The notes under the pieces are model-generated. The model searched no databases. It was not told where the DNA came from and saw only the letters and a program-made list of their open reading frames with translations. Shown here piece after piece: positions 54,451-64,000 of a DNA stretch of 64,000 bases (its first letter is position 1; every line of letters starts with the position of its first letter). Position numbers and translations under genes: made by a program. Source of the DNA: Shewanella sp. 10N.286.48.A6 (GTDB taxonomy: Bacteria > Pseudomonadota > Gammaproteobacteria > Enterobacterales > Shewanellaceae); assembly GCF_002873135.1 (NCBI RefSeq), contig NZ_MCVI01000018.1:1-64000 (forward strand), written 5' to 3'.

Positions 54451-54458
54451 CCAGAACA

Positions 54459-55045
54459 TTGTGTCACAACGCAGCGGGAATTACGCTACTCTGTCCGTGA
54501 GTTACATTCCTTGCTTTAGTGGTTTATTCGTTAAATAGCTTTAATAGTTAAGTCTCTCTTCTGGCTAAATAGTGTTAAATAAACAGCTAATAATTCAAAC
54601 TATCATAAGGTTAGATACTCATCTATACATCCCATAAGTTTCAGTATTTTGACTGACCCACCTATAGTGCCGTGATTGTCACTAACCCTCGAAACATGAC
54701 AAGTAACAATCTATACCGTTAAAGAAACTCATAAAAGCGACTAATTATCAGCTACTTAAAAGTTCAAGATTATGCCAGCAAATGTTTAATTTTTTAGCGT
54801 ATCAATCTATGGTTGGATACACCGGTGAAACAAGCATACCCAAGGTTGTAAGGCCAAGGTGGATGGTATCGCCCTATTTATGGAAATGATTTTTCACTGT
54901 AGTTATCAACTGCCCAAAGGTTATCTAAATAATCAATACATTAGTTAGCTTGCTCAAAATATTAAATAATTAGCGACTTACTTAGCAGAACTACAATGTG
55001 TCACCTATGCTTTAGATAATCTGAATATAAATCTGTAGGTTGTAC
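54459..55045. other. Intergenic region right of the IS element, no gene seen
   Basis: About 590 bases with many stops in all frames. No ribosome binding site with a credible frame is seen until the small gene at 55046. A 17-base segment AAGCATACCCAAGGTTG (54832-54848) recurs with one change inside that small gene (55060-55076), which hints at a diverged partial duplication. The region may contain the decayed remains of whatever the IS element truncated, but nothing is recognisable. Confidence 0.4.
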
Positions 55046-55228
55046 ATGACTGTGAGAAAAAGCATCCCCAAGGTTGCCGATACTGTTTTAGTTGATGGTC
55101 ATTACATAGTTGAGCAACGATCTTATGTTGAGCGCCGCAAAAACAAATCGGCTATCGTTCGTTATGACCGCAGAAAACAGCGAGACCCACGTTTACCGCA
55201 ATTTAAATCTATTGACGAGGTGGTGTGA
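55046..55228 (+). CDS. Small basic protein of unknown function
   Basis: A 60-residue protein, MTVRKSIPKVADTVLVDGHY and a strongly basic middle (RSYVERRKNKSAIVRYDRRK) ending in an acidic FKSIDEVV. The ATG follows an AGG at about nine bases; an in-frame TTG two codons earlier is less likely. I do not recognise a family, but the codon use is ordinary and the frame is clean. It lies 60 bases upstream of the SLC13 permease in the same direction. Confidence 0.5.
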   Translation: MTVRKSIPKVADTVLVDGHYIVEQRSYVERRKNKSAIVRYDRRKQRDPRLPQFKSIDEVV

Positions 55229-55289
55229 CTTCAATAGCCGATAGGTCTAAATAATCATTTCAACAACCATCCTCTAAAGACCAAATACC

Positions 55290-57149
55290 ATGTCACCAAA
55301 TCAAATTATCATTGTCATAATCTTATTCGTTACTATGGCGCTTTTTTTATGGGGGCGCTGGCGTCATGACTTAGTCGCTATGTCTGCCTTGCTTGTTTGT
55401 GTATTCACAGGTCTAGTCCCAAGCAGTGAAGCTTTTACAAGTTTCAGTCACCCAGCAGTCATCACTGTGGCCGGTGTGCTGGTATTAGGCTATGGCCTGC
55501 AACGCTCCGGTGCTGTCGATATATTGGCAAAGTACTTATTACCAGCTCAAGCGGGACCAACCTTGAGTATACTGGCGCTGATCAGTTTGGCGGCCTTGCT
55601 ATCAGGGTTTATGAATAATGTAGGCGCCCTTGCATTACTAATGCCTATTGCGATTCAAATGGCTGCTAAATATGACTTACCTGCAGGGAAAGTATTAATG
55701 CCACTGGCATTTGGTTCAATTTTAGGCGGGATGACAACTTTAATTGGTACGCCAACAAATATCGTCGTTTCTGGATTTCGTGAATCCAGCGGATTAGGTA
55801 GTTTTACCATGTTTGACTTTTCGCCAGTAGGTGTTTGTATTGCTCTGGCTGGAATCGTGTTTGTCGGTTTATTTGGCTGGCATATCGTACCCAGTCGCAA
55901 ACAATCTTCATCTGGCAGTTTTGATACCGGTAATTACTTCTGTGAAGTTAATATTGTGGCTGGCAGTATTGCTGAAAAAATGAATCTGCGAGAAGTAGAT
56001 AAATTGCTTGATGAGGCCGATGCTCAAATTATCAGCATGATCCGCCGCGAGGTACACCTCACGGCCCCAAATCCAAATAGAGTGCTACAAACTGGTGATA
56101 TCCTGATCATAGAAGTCGAACCGGAATCTATCCCTAAAGCACTTTCTAGCCTAGGGCTAGAACTTGAACCAGAAAGCGCTATTACAGAAGAAGCGCAAAC
56201 TGTAGCAGTGGCTGAAACTAAACTGCAAAAAAAAGGTGACGAATCAACACCAGAATCTGCTAAAGATGATGATAATGACACAAGTAAGCCTGCAGAAATT
56301 ATCATGCAGGAGCTAGTCGTAATGCCAGGCACCACAATAGTTAATCGCTCGGTATCCGATATTGAATTACGTAACCGCTATGGTATCAATTTACTCGCCA
56401 TTTCTCGCCAAGGCCACCGCTCAGTAAAACGTTTACGATCTACCCCGATAAAAGCCGGTGACGTATTATTACTTCAAGGTGATCCTGAATCTGTATCAGG
56501 TTTTGCATCTCAGTACGGCTGCTTACCTTTGGCGGCGCGTGATATTCGCGTCCCCAAAAAAGGACATGCACTAACTGCGTCACTGATCATGATAATTACC
56601 CTCATTACTGTAGCGTTCGGAATACTGCCAGCAGCGGTAGCATTTGTAGCAGGCGCCCTTGCCTTTACTTTATTTGGCTTAGTACCAATCCGCTCTATTT
56701 ATACTTCAATCGACTGGCCTGTGATTGTTTTACTTGCGGCTTTACTGCCTGTTGCTAATGCTATGTACACAACTGGCACCGCAGATTTAATTGCCCAGTT
56801 TTTACTGGATAATATTGCCCAGAGCCATGCCATTGGCGCATTATTATTGGTGTTAATTGTGACCATGTTTTTATCTGATTTGATGAATAATGTCGCCACT
56901 GCAGCAGTCATGTGCCCGATCGGGATCAGTACTGCAGCCCAACTTGGGGTTAACCCTGATACATTCTTAATGGCCATAGCGATTGGGGCATCATGCGCGT
57001 TTTTAACGCCAATAGGTCATCAAAACAATACCCTGATCCTCGGTCCTGGTGGGTTTCGCTTTGGGGATTATTGGCGACTGGGTTTATTACTTGAACTTAT
57101 TGTGGTGTCAGTGAGCATACCTATGCTGCTATGGGTGTGGCCATTTTAA
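55290..57149 (+). CDS. SLC13-family permease with RCK_C (TrkA-C) domains
   Basis: A 619-residue DASS/ArsB-type permease. Two membrane halves (residues about 1-200 and 420-619) contain the paired signatures SGFMNNVGALALLMPIAIQ with GTPTNIVVSGFRE, and SDLMNNVATAAVMCP with LTPIGHQNNTLILGPGGF. Between them lie two RCK_C regulatory domains, separated by an acidic, Glu/Asp/Lys-rich linker (about 285-335). It probably imports an anion such as sulfate or a dicarboxylate with Na+, with ligand control through the RCK_C pair; the substrate cannot be told from sequence. Confidence 0.88.
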   Translation: MSPNQIIIVIILFVTMALFLWGRWRHDLVAMSALLVCVFTGLVPSSEAFTSFSHPAVITVAGVLVLGYGLQRSGAVDILAKYLLPAQAGPTLSILALISLAALLSGFMNNVGALALLMPIAIQMAAKYDLPAGKVLMPLAFGSILGGMTTLIGTPTNIVVSGFRESSGLGSFTMFDFSPVGVCIALAGIVFVGLFGWHIVPSRKQSSSGSFDTGNYFCEVNIVAGSIAEKMNLREVDKLLDEADAQIISMIRREVHLTAPNPNRVLQTGDILIIEVEPESIPKALSSLGLELEPESAITEEAQTVAVAETKLQKKGDESTPESAKDDDNDTSKPAEIIMQELVVMPGTTIVNRSVSDIELRNRYGINLLAISRQGHRSVKRLRSTPIKAGDVLLLQGDPESVSGFASQYGCLPLAARDIRVPKKGHALTASLIMIITLITVAFGILPAAVAFVAGALAFTLFGLVPIRSIYTSIDWPVIVLLAALLPVANAMYTTGTADLIAQFLLDNIAQSHAIGALLLVLIVTMFLSDLMNNVATAAVMCPIGISTAAQLGVNPDTFLMAIAIGASCAFLTPIGHQNNTLILGPGGFRFGDYWRLGLLLELIVVSVSIPMLLWVWPF

Positions 57150-57189
57150 TCAACATTGCTGAATTTCTAATAGCTTCCACATAATGCAT

Positions 57190-57218
57190 TCACAAGCTAT
57201 ATTTTATATCGCTTGTGA
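57190..57218. repeat. Inverted repeat in convergent gap after SLC13 gene
   Basis: TCACAAGC (57190-57197) and GCTTGTGA (57211-57218) flank 13 AT-rich bases between convergent genes. A GGGCTTTTT follows about 10 bases later on the plus strand. It is probably part of the transcript ends but is not a classical terminator. Confidence 0.5.
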
Positions 57219-57266
57219 TCAGCAATGGGCTTTTTAATAATCAGTTTTGACGTTTTGCCTTTAATC

Positions 57267-57932
57267 TTACCAAGGCAACACTTGACCGTTTGAATGTTTA
57301 AATACGCCAGTTTGACTCATATCAAGTTGCGTTATTAAACCTACAATACGCGCAGCTGATTCAGTTGCTGATATATCACCGCCATGATTTACCATATCTG
57401 TTTGTACATAACCTGGGTGATATATACCGACCGCAACCTCTTTTGATGCTAAGTCATGACTTAACGACATTGATGCAGCATTTAAAGCAGCCTTTGACAT
57501 ACGGTAACCATAACGACCACCTGAGGTATTATCTTCGATAGAGCCCATTCTTGAGGTTATCATCGCAACTTTACCACCAACATTTAGTTGTGATTGTAGC
57601 GCAGCAACAATATGCAACGGAGCCAGTGCGTTTACTTCAAACTGCTGGCGAATCGTATCTATGTTCAGATGAGCTAACTGCTCATCACGTAAAATACCCG
57701 CATTGCACACCAGTACGTCAATTAACACACCAGCAAGTGAGGTTTTCATATTATGAATCCCCTCATCGGTAGCCACATCAATTTGAGTTATCACGTTAAT
57801 ACCCAAATCGTCGAGCTCATCAGAAGTATGACGGCATAATCCAAACACTTTATAACCTTGCTGCTTGAATAGTTTTGCTAGTGCTAAACCAATACCGCGG
57901 TTTGCACCCGTAATAACAACGTTTTTTGACAT
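57267..57932 (-). CDS. Short-chain dehydrogenase/reductase
   Basis: A classical SDR of 221 residues. The NAD(P)-binding motif is ITGANRGIGLALAKLF near the N-terminus, NAG occurs in VLVCNAGIL, and the active site is Ser in MITSRMGS and YGYRMSKAALN (Tyr and Lys). It resembles small C-factor-like SDRs; substrate unknown. The start at 57930-57932 has an AGGA ribosome binding site and removes 15 non-family residues from the longest frame. It is separated from fadH by a terminator. Confidence 0.88.
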   Translation of the reverse strand: MSKNVVITGANRGIGLALAKLFKQQGYKVFGLCRHTSDELDDLGINVITQIDVATDEGIHNMKTSLAGVLIDVLVCNAGILRDEQLAHLNIDTIRQQFEVNALAPLHIVAALQSQLNVGGKVAMITSRMGSIEDNTSGGRYGYRMSKAALNAASMSLSHDLASKEVAVGIYHPGYVQTDMVNHGGDISATESAARIVGLITQLDMSQTGVFKHSNGQVLPW

Positions 57933-58031
57933 AGGATAATCCTTAAACACTAAGCTCTGCATTGAAACAAACCTCAATAAGTAAACTTAGTAATTATATT
58001 TAATACAAATAGTGAATATTATCAGTAAACA

Positions 58032-58060
58032 AAAAAACCTAGCAAATTGCTAGGTTTTTT
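58032..58060 (-). terminator. Intrinsic terminator of fadH
   Basis: Arms AAAAAACCTAGCAA (58032-58045) and TTGCTAGGTTTTTT (58047-58060) with a one-base centre form a near-perfect palindrome 21 bases after the fadH stop. It gives a U-tail on the minus strand. Confidence 0.9.
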
Positions 58061-58080
58061 AATTAATACTCACCTTAAGC

Positions 58081-60096
<2,016 letters not shown>

Positions 60097-60259
60097 TCAA
60101 ACATCCTTTTTAAACAAGTGATTTAAACTAGCATACAACGACATAATCATAAGCTCAATCATTTAGCGTAGCTATTGTTAAAAACCGTTACAATTCAATT
60201 TCCCAAAATCACTCAAGATCAGTTAGCATTACACTATTAGAATGTTACAGGAGTGGCTA

Positions 60260-62101
60260 ATGTCCGCTAAACCCTCATTAATTAAGAGATTCTTTGGATT
60301 TATTTGGAAAACCATCAACGGTATTCGTAAATTAATCCTCAATATCATTTTCTTCGGCATCATTGCCATGATCATTATGGCTATGACATCTGAAGAAGAA
60401 ATCACCATTGAAGATCAATCTGCCTTAGTCTTAAACCTATCTGGCAGCATTGTGGATCAAAAACGTCATGTTGACCCGATTGAAGCGATATTTAAACAAA
60501 GTAACACTGATGATCCGGAAGCAGAAATACTTTTAGCCGACATTCTTTACGTTATTGAAAATGCCACTCATGACAAACGTATTAATAGCATCGTATTGAA
60601 AATGGGCAATTTACGTAGTGGTGGGATCAGTAAAATGACCGCCATTGGTGATGCCTTAAACAAGTTTAAAGAAGCGGGTAAAACCGTGGTTGCTGTTGGC
60701 AATTCATACGAGCAAAATCAATACTTCCTGGCAAGTTATGCGAATACCATTTATCTCAACCATAAAGGTGGCGTGTCACTTGAAGGCCTTAGCAGCTACC
60801 GTATGTTCTTTAAAACCGCACTTGAGAAAATGAACATCAGCACCCATGTATTTAGAGTCGGCACTTTCAAATCAGCGGTCGAACCCTTTATCCGTGATGA
60901 TATGTCAGCGCCGGCAAAAGAAGCCAGCAACGCCCTGCTTACTGACTTATGGCAAAACTTTGAAACAACCATTGCCACTAACCGTCAAATTGCGACCGAG
61001 AATATCGTATTAAGCCCACAAACCTACCTAGCGGAACTTGATAGTGTTAACGGTGACTCAGCTCAATTAGCGATAAAAATGAATTGGGTTGATGAATTAG
61101 TCTCAGATGAGTCATTTAGACTCGCCATGCTTAAAACCGTAGGTCAAGAAGCCAATGGCGACTCATACAAGCAAATCTCTTTTTCTAAATATTTTAATTT
61201 AGTACAGCCAATTCCTTCACTGATAGAACAAGAATCTGTCGGCATTGTGGTCGCCAAAGGTAATATCCTCAATGGCAAACAACAAGCGGGACAAATTGGT
61301 GGCGAGAGCACTTCAGCACTATTAAAGAAAGCCCGCTTTGATAACAAAGTTAAAGCAGTCGTGCTACGTGTCGACACCCCAGGTGGGAGTGCATTTGCTT
61401 CTGAAAAAATTAGACAAGAAGTCATTGCCCTTAAACAGGCTGGTAAACCCGTAGTGGTCAGTATGGGTAGCCTAGCGGCATCTGGCGGTTATTGGATTTC
61501 AGCAAGTGCAGATTACATTTATGCCACTCCAACTACCCTCACTGGTTCTATCGGGATCTTTGGCATGTTTGCCACCTTTGAAAAAGTCTTGTCCAATTGG
61601 GGCATTAACTCAGATGGTGTGTCGACCTCGCAATGGGCTGGTATTTCGGCGACCCGTGAGTTAGACCCAAATATTTCTGCTGTCATACAACGCCATATTG
61701 AACACGGCTATCATGAATTTATCTCGTTAGTTGCCACTGAACGAAACATGTCGTTAGAACAAGTAGACCGCATTGCCCAAGGCCGTGTTTGGTCTGGCAC
61801 CCGCGCCGTTGAACTGGGGTTGGTTGACGAACTTGGCGATATGGATAGCGCCATTGCTAAAGCGGCTGAAATGGCTGAAATGGTAAAGTTTGATACTAAA
61901 CTCATCGAGCAAGAGCTTACAACCGAGCAAATCTTCATGCAAAAAATGCTCGCATCTGCTGCAACATATTTACCTGTAGCAACCACACAGTCACCTATGG
62001 TTGAACAATTTATGGGTCAATGGCGCACTGTTGTTGAACAAATGACTCAGTTTGATGATCCCAATGGCCTATACATGTATTGCGAACTCTGCGATTACTA
62101 A
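60260..62101 (+). CDS. sppA: Signal peptide peptidase SppA (67K type)
   Basis: An inner-membrane serine protease that degrades cleaved signal peptides in the periplasm. The 613 residues have a single N-terminal anchor (about 22-45) and tandem S49 domains. The catalytic Lys lies in RVGTFKSAVEPF in the first domain and the Ser in MGSLAASGGYWISA in the second. The ATG at 60260 has AGGAG six bases upstream; the frame continues six codons further upstream, but that start has no ribosome binding site. A strong terminator follows. Confidence 0.95.
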   Translation: MSAKPSLIKRFFGFIWKTINGIRKLILNIIFFGIIAMIIMAMTSEEEITIEDQSALVLNLSGSIVDQKRHVDPIEAIFKQSNTDDPEAEILLADILYVIENATHDKRINSIVLKMGNLRSGGISKMTAIGDALNKFKEAGKTVVAVGNSYEQNQYFLASYANTIYLNHKGGVSLEGLSSYRMFFKTALEKMNISTHVFRVGTFKSAVEPFIRDDMSAPAKEASNALLTDLWQNFETTIATNRQIATENIVLSPQTYLAELDSVNGDSAQLAIKMNWVDELVSDESFRLAMLKTVGQEANGDSYKQISFSKYFNLVQPIPSLIEQESVGIVVAKGNILNGKQQAGQIGGESTSALLKKARFDNKVKAVVLRVDTPGGSAFASEKIRQEVIALKQAGKPVVVSMGSLAASGGYWISASADYIYATPTTLTGSIGIFGMFATFEKVLSNWGINSDGVSTSQWAGISATRELDPNISAVIQRHIEHGYHEFISLVATERNMSLEQVDRIAQGRVWSGTRAVELGLVDELGDMDSAIAKAAEMAEMVKFDTKLIEQELTTEQIFMQKMLASAATYLPVATTQSPMVEQFMGQWRTVVEQMTQFDDPNGLYMYCELCDY

Positions 62102-62165
62102 GCTATTGTGATTGTTTAATCTTGTTAGGCATGAAGTCAGAATAAGATCAAATTGAATTATCTTC

Positions 62166-62192
62166 AAAAAAGCCCGTTATTCGGGCTTTTTT
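62166..62192 (+). terminator. Intrinsic terminator of sppA
   Basis: AAAAAAGCCCG (62166-62176) and CGGGCTTTTTT (62182-62192) form an 11-bp stem with a five-base loop, followed by TTATT. It separates sppA from ansA. Confidence 0.9.
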
Positions 62193-62263
62193 ATTGGGTT
62201 TTATTCAGCTCAAGCCGTATAATTTGCAGATTATATAATTTAAGTGGTTGAGAATTCATTACA

Positions 62264-63274
62264 ATGACAAAACGCTCCATATACGTTGCCTATACTGGCG
62301 GTACGATTGGTATGCGCAAAACCGATGATGGCTTTGCACCTGTGGCAGGATTTTTAACTGATTGTGTAAAGTCCATGCCAGAGTTTTACCATGAAGAAAT
62401 GCCAACCTTTGTCATTAATGAATATTCACCATTGATTGATTCTTCAAACATGGCACCACCTGATTGGCAGCGCATCGCCAATGACATCAAAGCCAATTAC
62501 CATAACTACGACGGCTTTGTGATCTTGCATGGCACTGACACCATGGCATACACGGCTTCTGCCTTGTCATTCATGTTACAAGGGCTATCCAAGCCTGTTA
62601 TCGTAACCGGTTCGCAAATCCCATTAGCTCAGCTGCGCTCAGATGGGCAAACTAACCTGCTTAATTCACTGTATATTGCGGCGAATTATCCCGTCGCTGA
62701 AGTGTGTTTATTCTTTAATAATAAGTTGTTTAGGGGCAACCGCTCAACCAAAGCCCATGCTGATGGTTTTGATGCTTTCGCGTCACCTAACTTTCCTATA
62801 TTGTTAGAAGCTGGGATCAAAATTAATTTACGTGCAGGTAAGATCACCGAGCCCACCACTAAGCCCTTAGAGGTGATTAACATCAGCCCGCAACCTGTAG
62901 GGGTGATCACCTTATACCCAGGTATTTCAACTGAGATTTTTAACAACATCTTAATGCAGCCAGTAAAAGCACTTATCTTACTGACCTTTGGTGTTGGGAA
63001 TGCGCCTCAAGATAAAGCCTTATTAGATACCCTTAAACAAGCTGATGAACGTGGCATTGTAATTGTTAATCTAACCCAGTGTTTTCAAGGAAAGGTGAAC
63101 ATGGGGGGTTATGCGACGGGTAATGCATTAGCCAAAGCTGGAGTGATTAGCGGCTCAGATATGACCATTGAAGCAGCATTGGCTAAATTACATTATTTAC
63201 TATCAAAAAATTTAACTTCAAATGAAGTAAAAATCGCAATGCAGCAAAACTTACTGGGTGAGCTAACTGAATAA
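62264..63274 (+). CDS. ansA: Type I (cytoplasmic) L-asparaginase
   Basis: AnsA hydrolyses asparagine to aspartate and ammonia in the cytoplasm. The 336 residues contain the two active-site Thr regions, YTGGTIGM near residues 10-17 and ILHGTDTMAYTASALSF near 86-102. There is no signal peptide, unlike the type II enzyme AnsB. It is placed after sppA, as in E. coli (sppA-ansA). Confidence 0.95.
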   Translation: MTKRSIYVAYTGGTIGMRKTDDGFAPVAGFLTDCVKSMPEFYHEEMPTFVINEYSPLIDSSNMAPPDWQRIANDIKANYHNYDGFVILHGTDTMAYTASALSFMLQGLSKPVIVTGSQIPLAQLRSDGQTNLLNSLYIAANYPVAEVCLFFNNKLFRGNRSTKAHADGFDAFASPNFPILLEAGIKINLRAGKITEPTTKPLEVINISPQPVGVITLYPGISTEIFNNILMQPVKALILLTFGVGNAPQDKALLDTLKQADERGIVIVNLTQCFQGKVNMGGYATGNALAKAGVISGSDMTIEAALAKLHYLLSKNLTSNEVKIAMQQNLLGELTE

Positions 63275-63311
63275 ATTTCTGAAAATAAACATGTAATGTA
63301 CTTTAGACAAT

Positions 63312-63341
63312 AAAAAGCCGCATCTTTGATGCGGCTTTTTT
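63312..63341. terminator. Terminator between ansA and yeaC
   Basis: AAAAAGCCGCATC (63312-63324) and GATGCGGCTTTTT (63328-63340) form a 13-bp stem with a TTT loop in the convergent gap. Both directions have U-tails. Confidence 0.92.
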
Positions 63342-63378
63342 GCTGAAATAAATTCACTAGAGATAACTAAAAATCAGT

Positions 63379-63660
63379 TTATAGTTCTGGCTCTTTAAAT
63401 TCTGCGATAGCTTCACCGCGAAATTGTTTTTTTAACTGTGATTTAGACAGCTCGTTTATCTCGCCACCAGCAGCAATTGTAAAGTGATCAGTTTGAGTTA
63501 ACTTACGCGCTTGATACAACATCACTACCTGTAACGTTGACTCTTTTTGCTCGCTAGATAGCACTGTGCCATCTTCCCATTTACCCGTTTCTGCCGCTGC
63601 GCGTAAACGTTGATAAACCTCATCAGGCATTTCATCTATGACTTTATTAATATCATTCAT
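63379..63660 (-). CDS. yeaC: YeaC-like protein (DUF1315)
   Basis: A 93-residue soluble protein that aligns along its length with E. coli YeaC: IDEMPDEVYQRLRAAAETGKW, DGTVLSSEQKESTLQVVMLYQAR and a C-terminal KSQLKKQF. Function unknown. Its start overlaps the stop of the upstream zinc-ribbon gene by 4 bases (ATGA), so the two are translationally coupled. Confidence 0.9.
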   Translation of the reverse strand: MNDINKVIDEMPDEVYQRLRAAAETGKWEDGTVLSSEQKESTLQVVMLYQARKLTQTDHFTIAAGGEINELSKSQLKKQFRGEAIAEFKEPEL

Positions 63661-63974
63661 ACACTTTTCCGCTTATGGATTAGACTTCTGACTCGAGTAA
63701 TAATGTAGCCAACAAAGCCAAAAGCAAAACAACTACCTGCAATATATGCATCCGTTCCAGTGGCAACTTCGCCGCCCCAAAAACCATATACTGCACCTGC
63801 AATAAATAGCGTTAGAAACAACATCATTTGATTCATTAATTTATTAGACTTCTGAATGTGTGAAATTGTTCTTTTTGAATCACTATCGCCATCAGCAGAA
63901 GCCTTACAGTATTGGCACTGTTTTGCTTTGCTCGAAATTCGCTTTTGACACACAGGACATTCGATTAACGCCAT
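63657..63974 (-). CDS. Zinc-ribbon membrane protein
   Basis: A 105-residue protein. Residues 6-23 form a zinc ribbon, CPVCQKRISSKAKQCQYC; a Ser/Lys-rich linker follows, and the C-terminal part has two membrane segments (about 47-68 and 73-92) with a basic end (RSLIHKRKSV). It is probably anchored in the inner membrane with the ribbon in the cytoplasm. No function is known. It is co-translated with yeaC. The 26 bases beyond reach the window edge. Confidence 0.7.
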   Translation of the reverse strand: MALIECPVCQKRISSKAKQCQYCKASADGDSDSKRTISHIQKSNKLMNQMMLFLTLFIAGAVYGFWGGEVATGTDAYIAGSCFAFGFVGYIITRVRSLIHKRKSV

Positions 63975-64000
63975 AAAACTGCCTATTCTGTTAAATTATC

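Larger units (their letters stand above)
53214..54458 (+). mobile_element. IS3-family insertion sequence, degraded
   Basis: The 1245-bp element has terminal inverted repeats beginning TGTT: left TGTTGTGGTTGAATTAG followed by CCGGACACTT, right end (reverse complement) TGTTCTGGTCAACTCC followed by AACCGGACACTT. The inner ten bases are identical and the outer parts have several mismatches. It contains overlapping orfA and orfB in -1 frame, as in IS3 elements. No direct repeat of 3-4 bp is found at the edges (GAC on the left, TTG on the right), which suggests deletion or rearrangement of one flank. orfA is broken. Confidence 0.9.

Noticed and set aside
60097..60241. PsrA/FadR site upstream of fadH
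   Set aside because: Only half-sites (AAAC) are found, without the palindromic spacing seen before the acyl-CoA dehydrogenase.

Overview
The window reads as a chromosomal segment of a marine gammaproteobacterium, most likely Shewanella or a close relative (Alteromonadales). The basis is gene content and order: aroA-cmk-rpsA-ihfB-lapA-lapB-pyrF, gyrA next to ubiG, a HAD phosphatase and nrdA-nrdB-yfaE, and sppA-ansA with yeaC. Base composition is AT-rich throughout, and almost every gene belongs to the core or soft-core genome. This is a family-level inference from the sequence alone.

Layout. 1-7.3 kb: small and accessory genes: a frameshifted SpoIIAA-like gene, a YkgJ-type cysteine-cluster protein, rsuA, a lipoprotein, exported proteins, a bile acid:sodium symporter homologue, a 59-residue protein and a double-length RecX. 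7.5-9.3 kb: an SOS cassette (strong promoter overlapped by a LexA box, then umuD and umuC). 9.5-17.5 kb: a YgjV-like membrane protein, an HlyD-type secretion pair facing a LysR regulator, a Pat-type protein lysine acetyltransferase, and a diguanylate cyclase. 17.5-24.5 kb: recQ with a coupled small gene, tapT, pssA and dacB. 24.5-29.6 kb: an acyl-CoA dehydrogenase, a HExxH protein, a YaiL-like protein, a dienoyl-CoA-reductase-like SDR and pyrF. 29.6-35.5 kb: the lapB-lapA / ihfB-rpsA / cmk / aroA block. 35.9-42.5 kb: an aromatic/aspartate aminotransferase, serC, a class-C-type serine hydrolase and gyrA. 42.9-48.7 kb: ubiG, a MupP-like phosphatase and nrdAB-yfaE with a readable DnaA/NrdR control region. 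48.7-55.2 kb: the most plastic part, with LysR/MATE, an AbgT transporter, a stub of a truncated gene and a decayed IS3-family element. 55.3-64 kb: an SLC13 permease, an SDR, fadH, sppA, ansA, yeaC and a zinc-ribbon protein.

How it fits together. DNA metabolism and SOS are represented by umuDC, RecX, RecQ, GyrA and NrdAB-YfaE; envelope work by LapAB, PssA, DacB, SppA and perhaps the MupP-like phosphatase; acyl-CoA metabolism by FadH, the DmdC-like dehydrogenase and the DECR2-like SDR. Most convergent gene pairs share a bidirectional intrinsic terminator, and several tight cistron joints (TAATATG or ATGA type) suggest translational coupling.

I found no phage, CRISPR array, toxin-antitoxin pair, tRNA or rRNA, and no clear multi-gene novel system. 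The best leads are local: the double-length RecX, the terminator between nrdA and nrdB, several long unexplained inverted repeats (17486, 42721, 43640), the doubly damaged IS3 element beside what may be a truncated BCCT transporter gene, and a HExxH protein of unknown role. Start codons were moved from the longest frame where a good ribosome binding site supported it.
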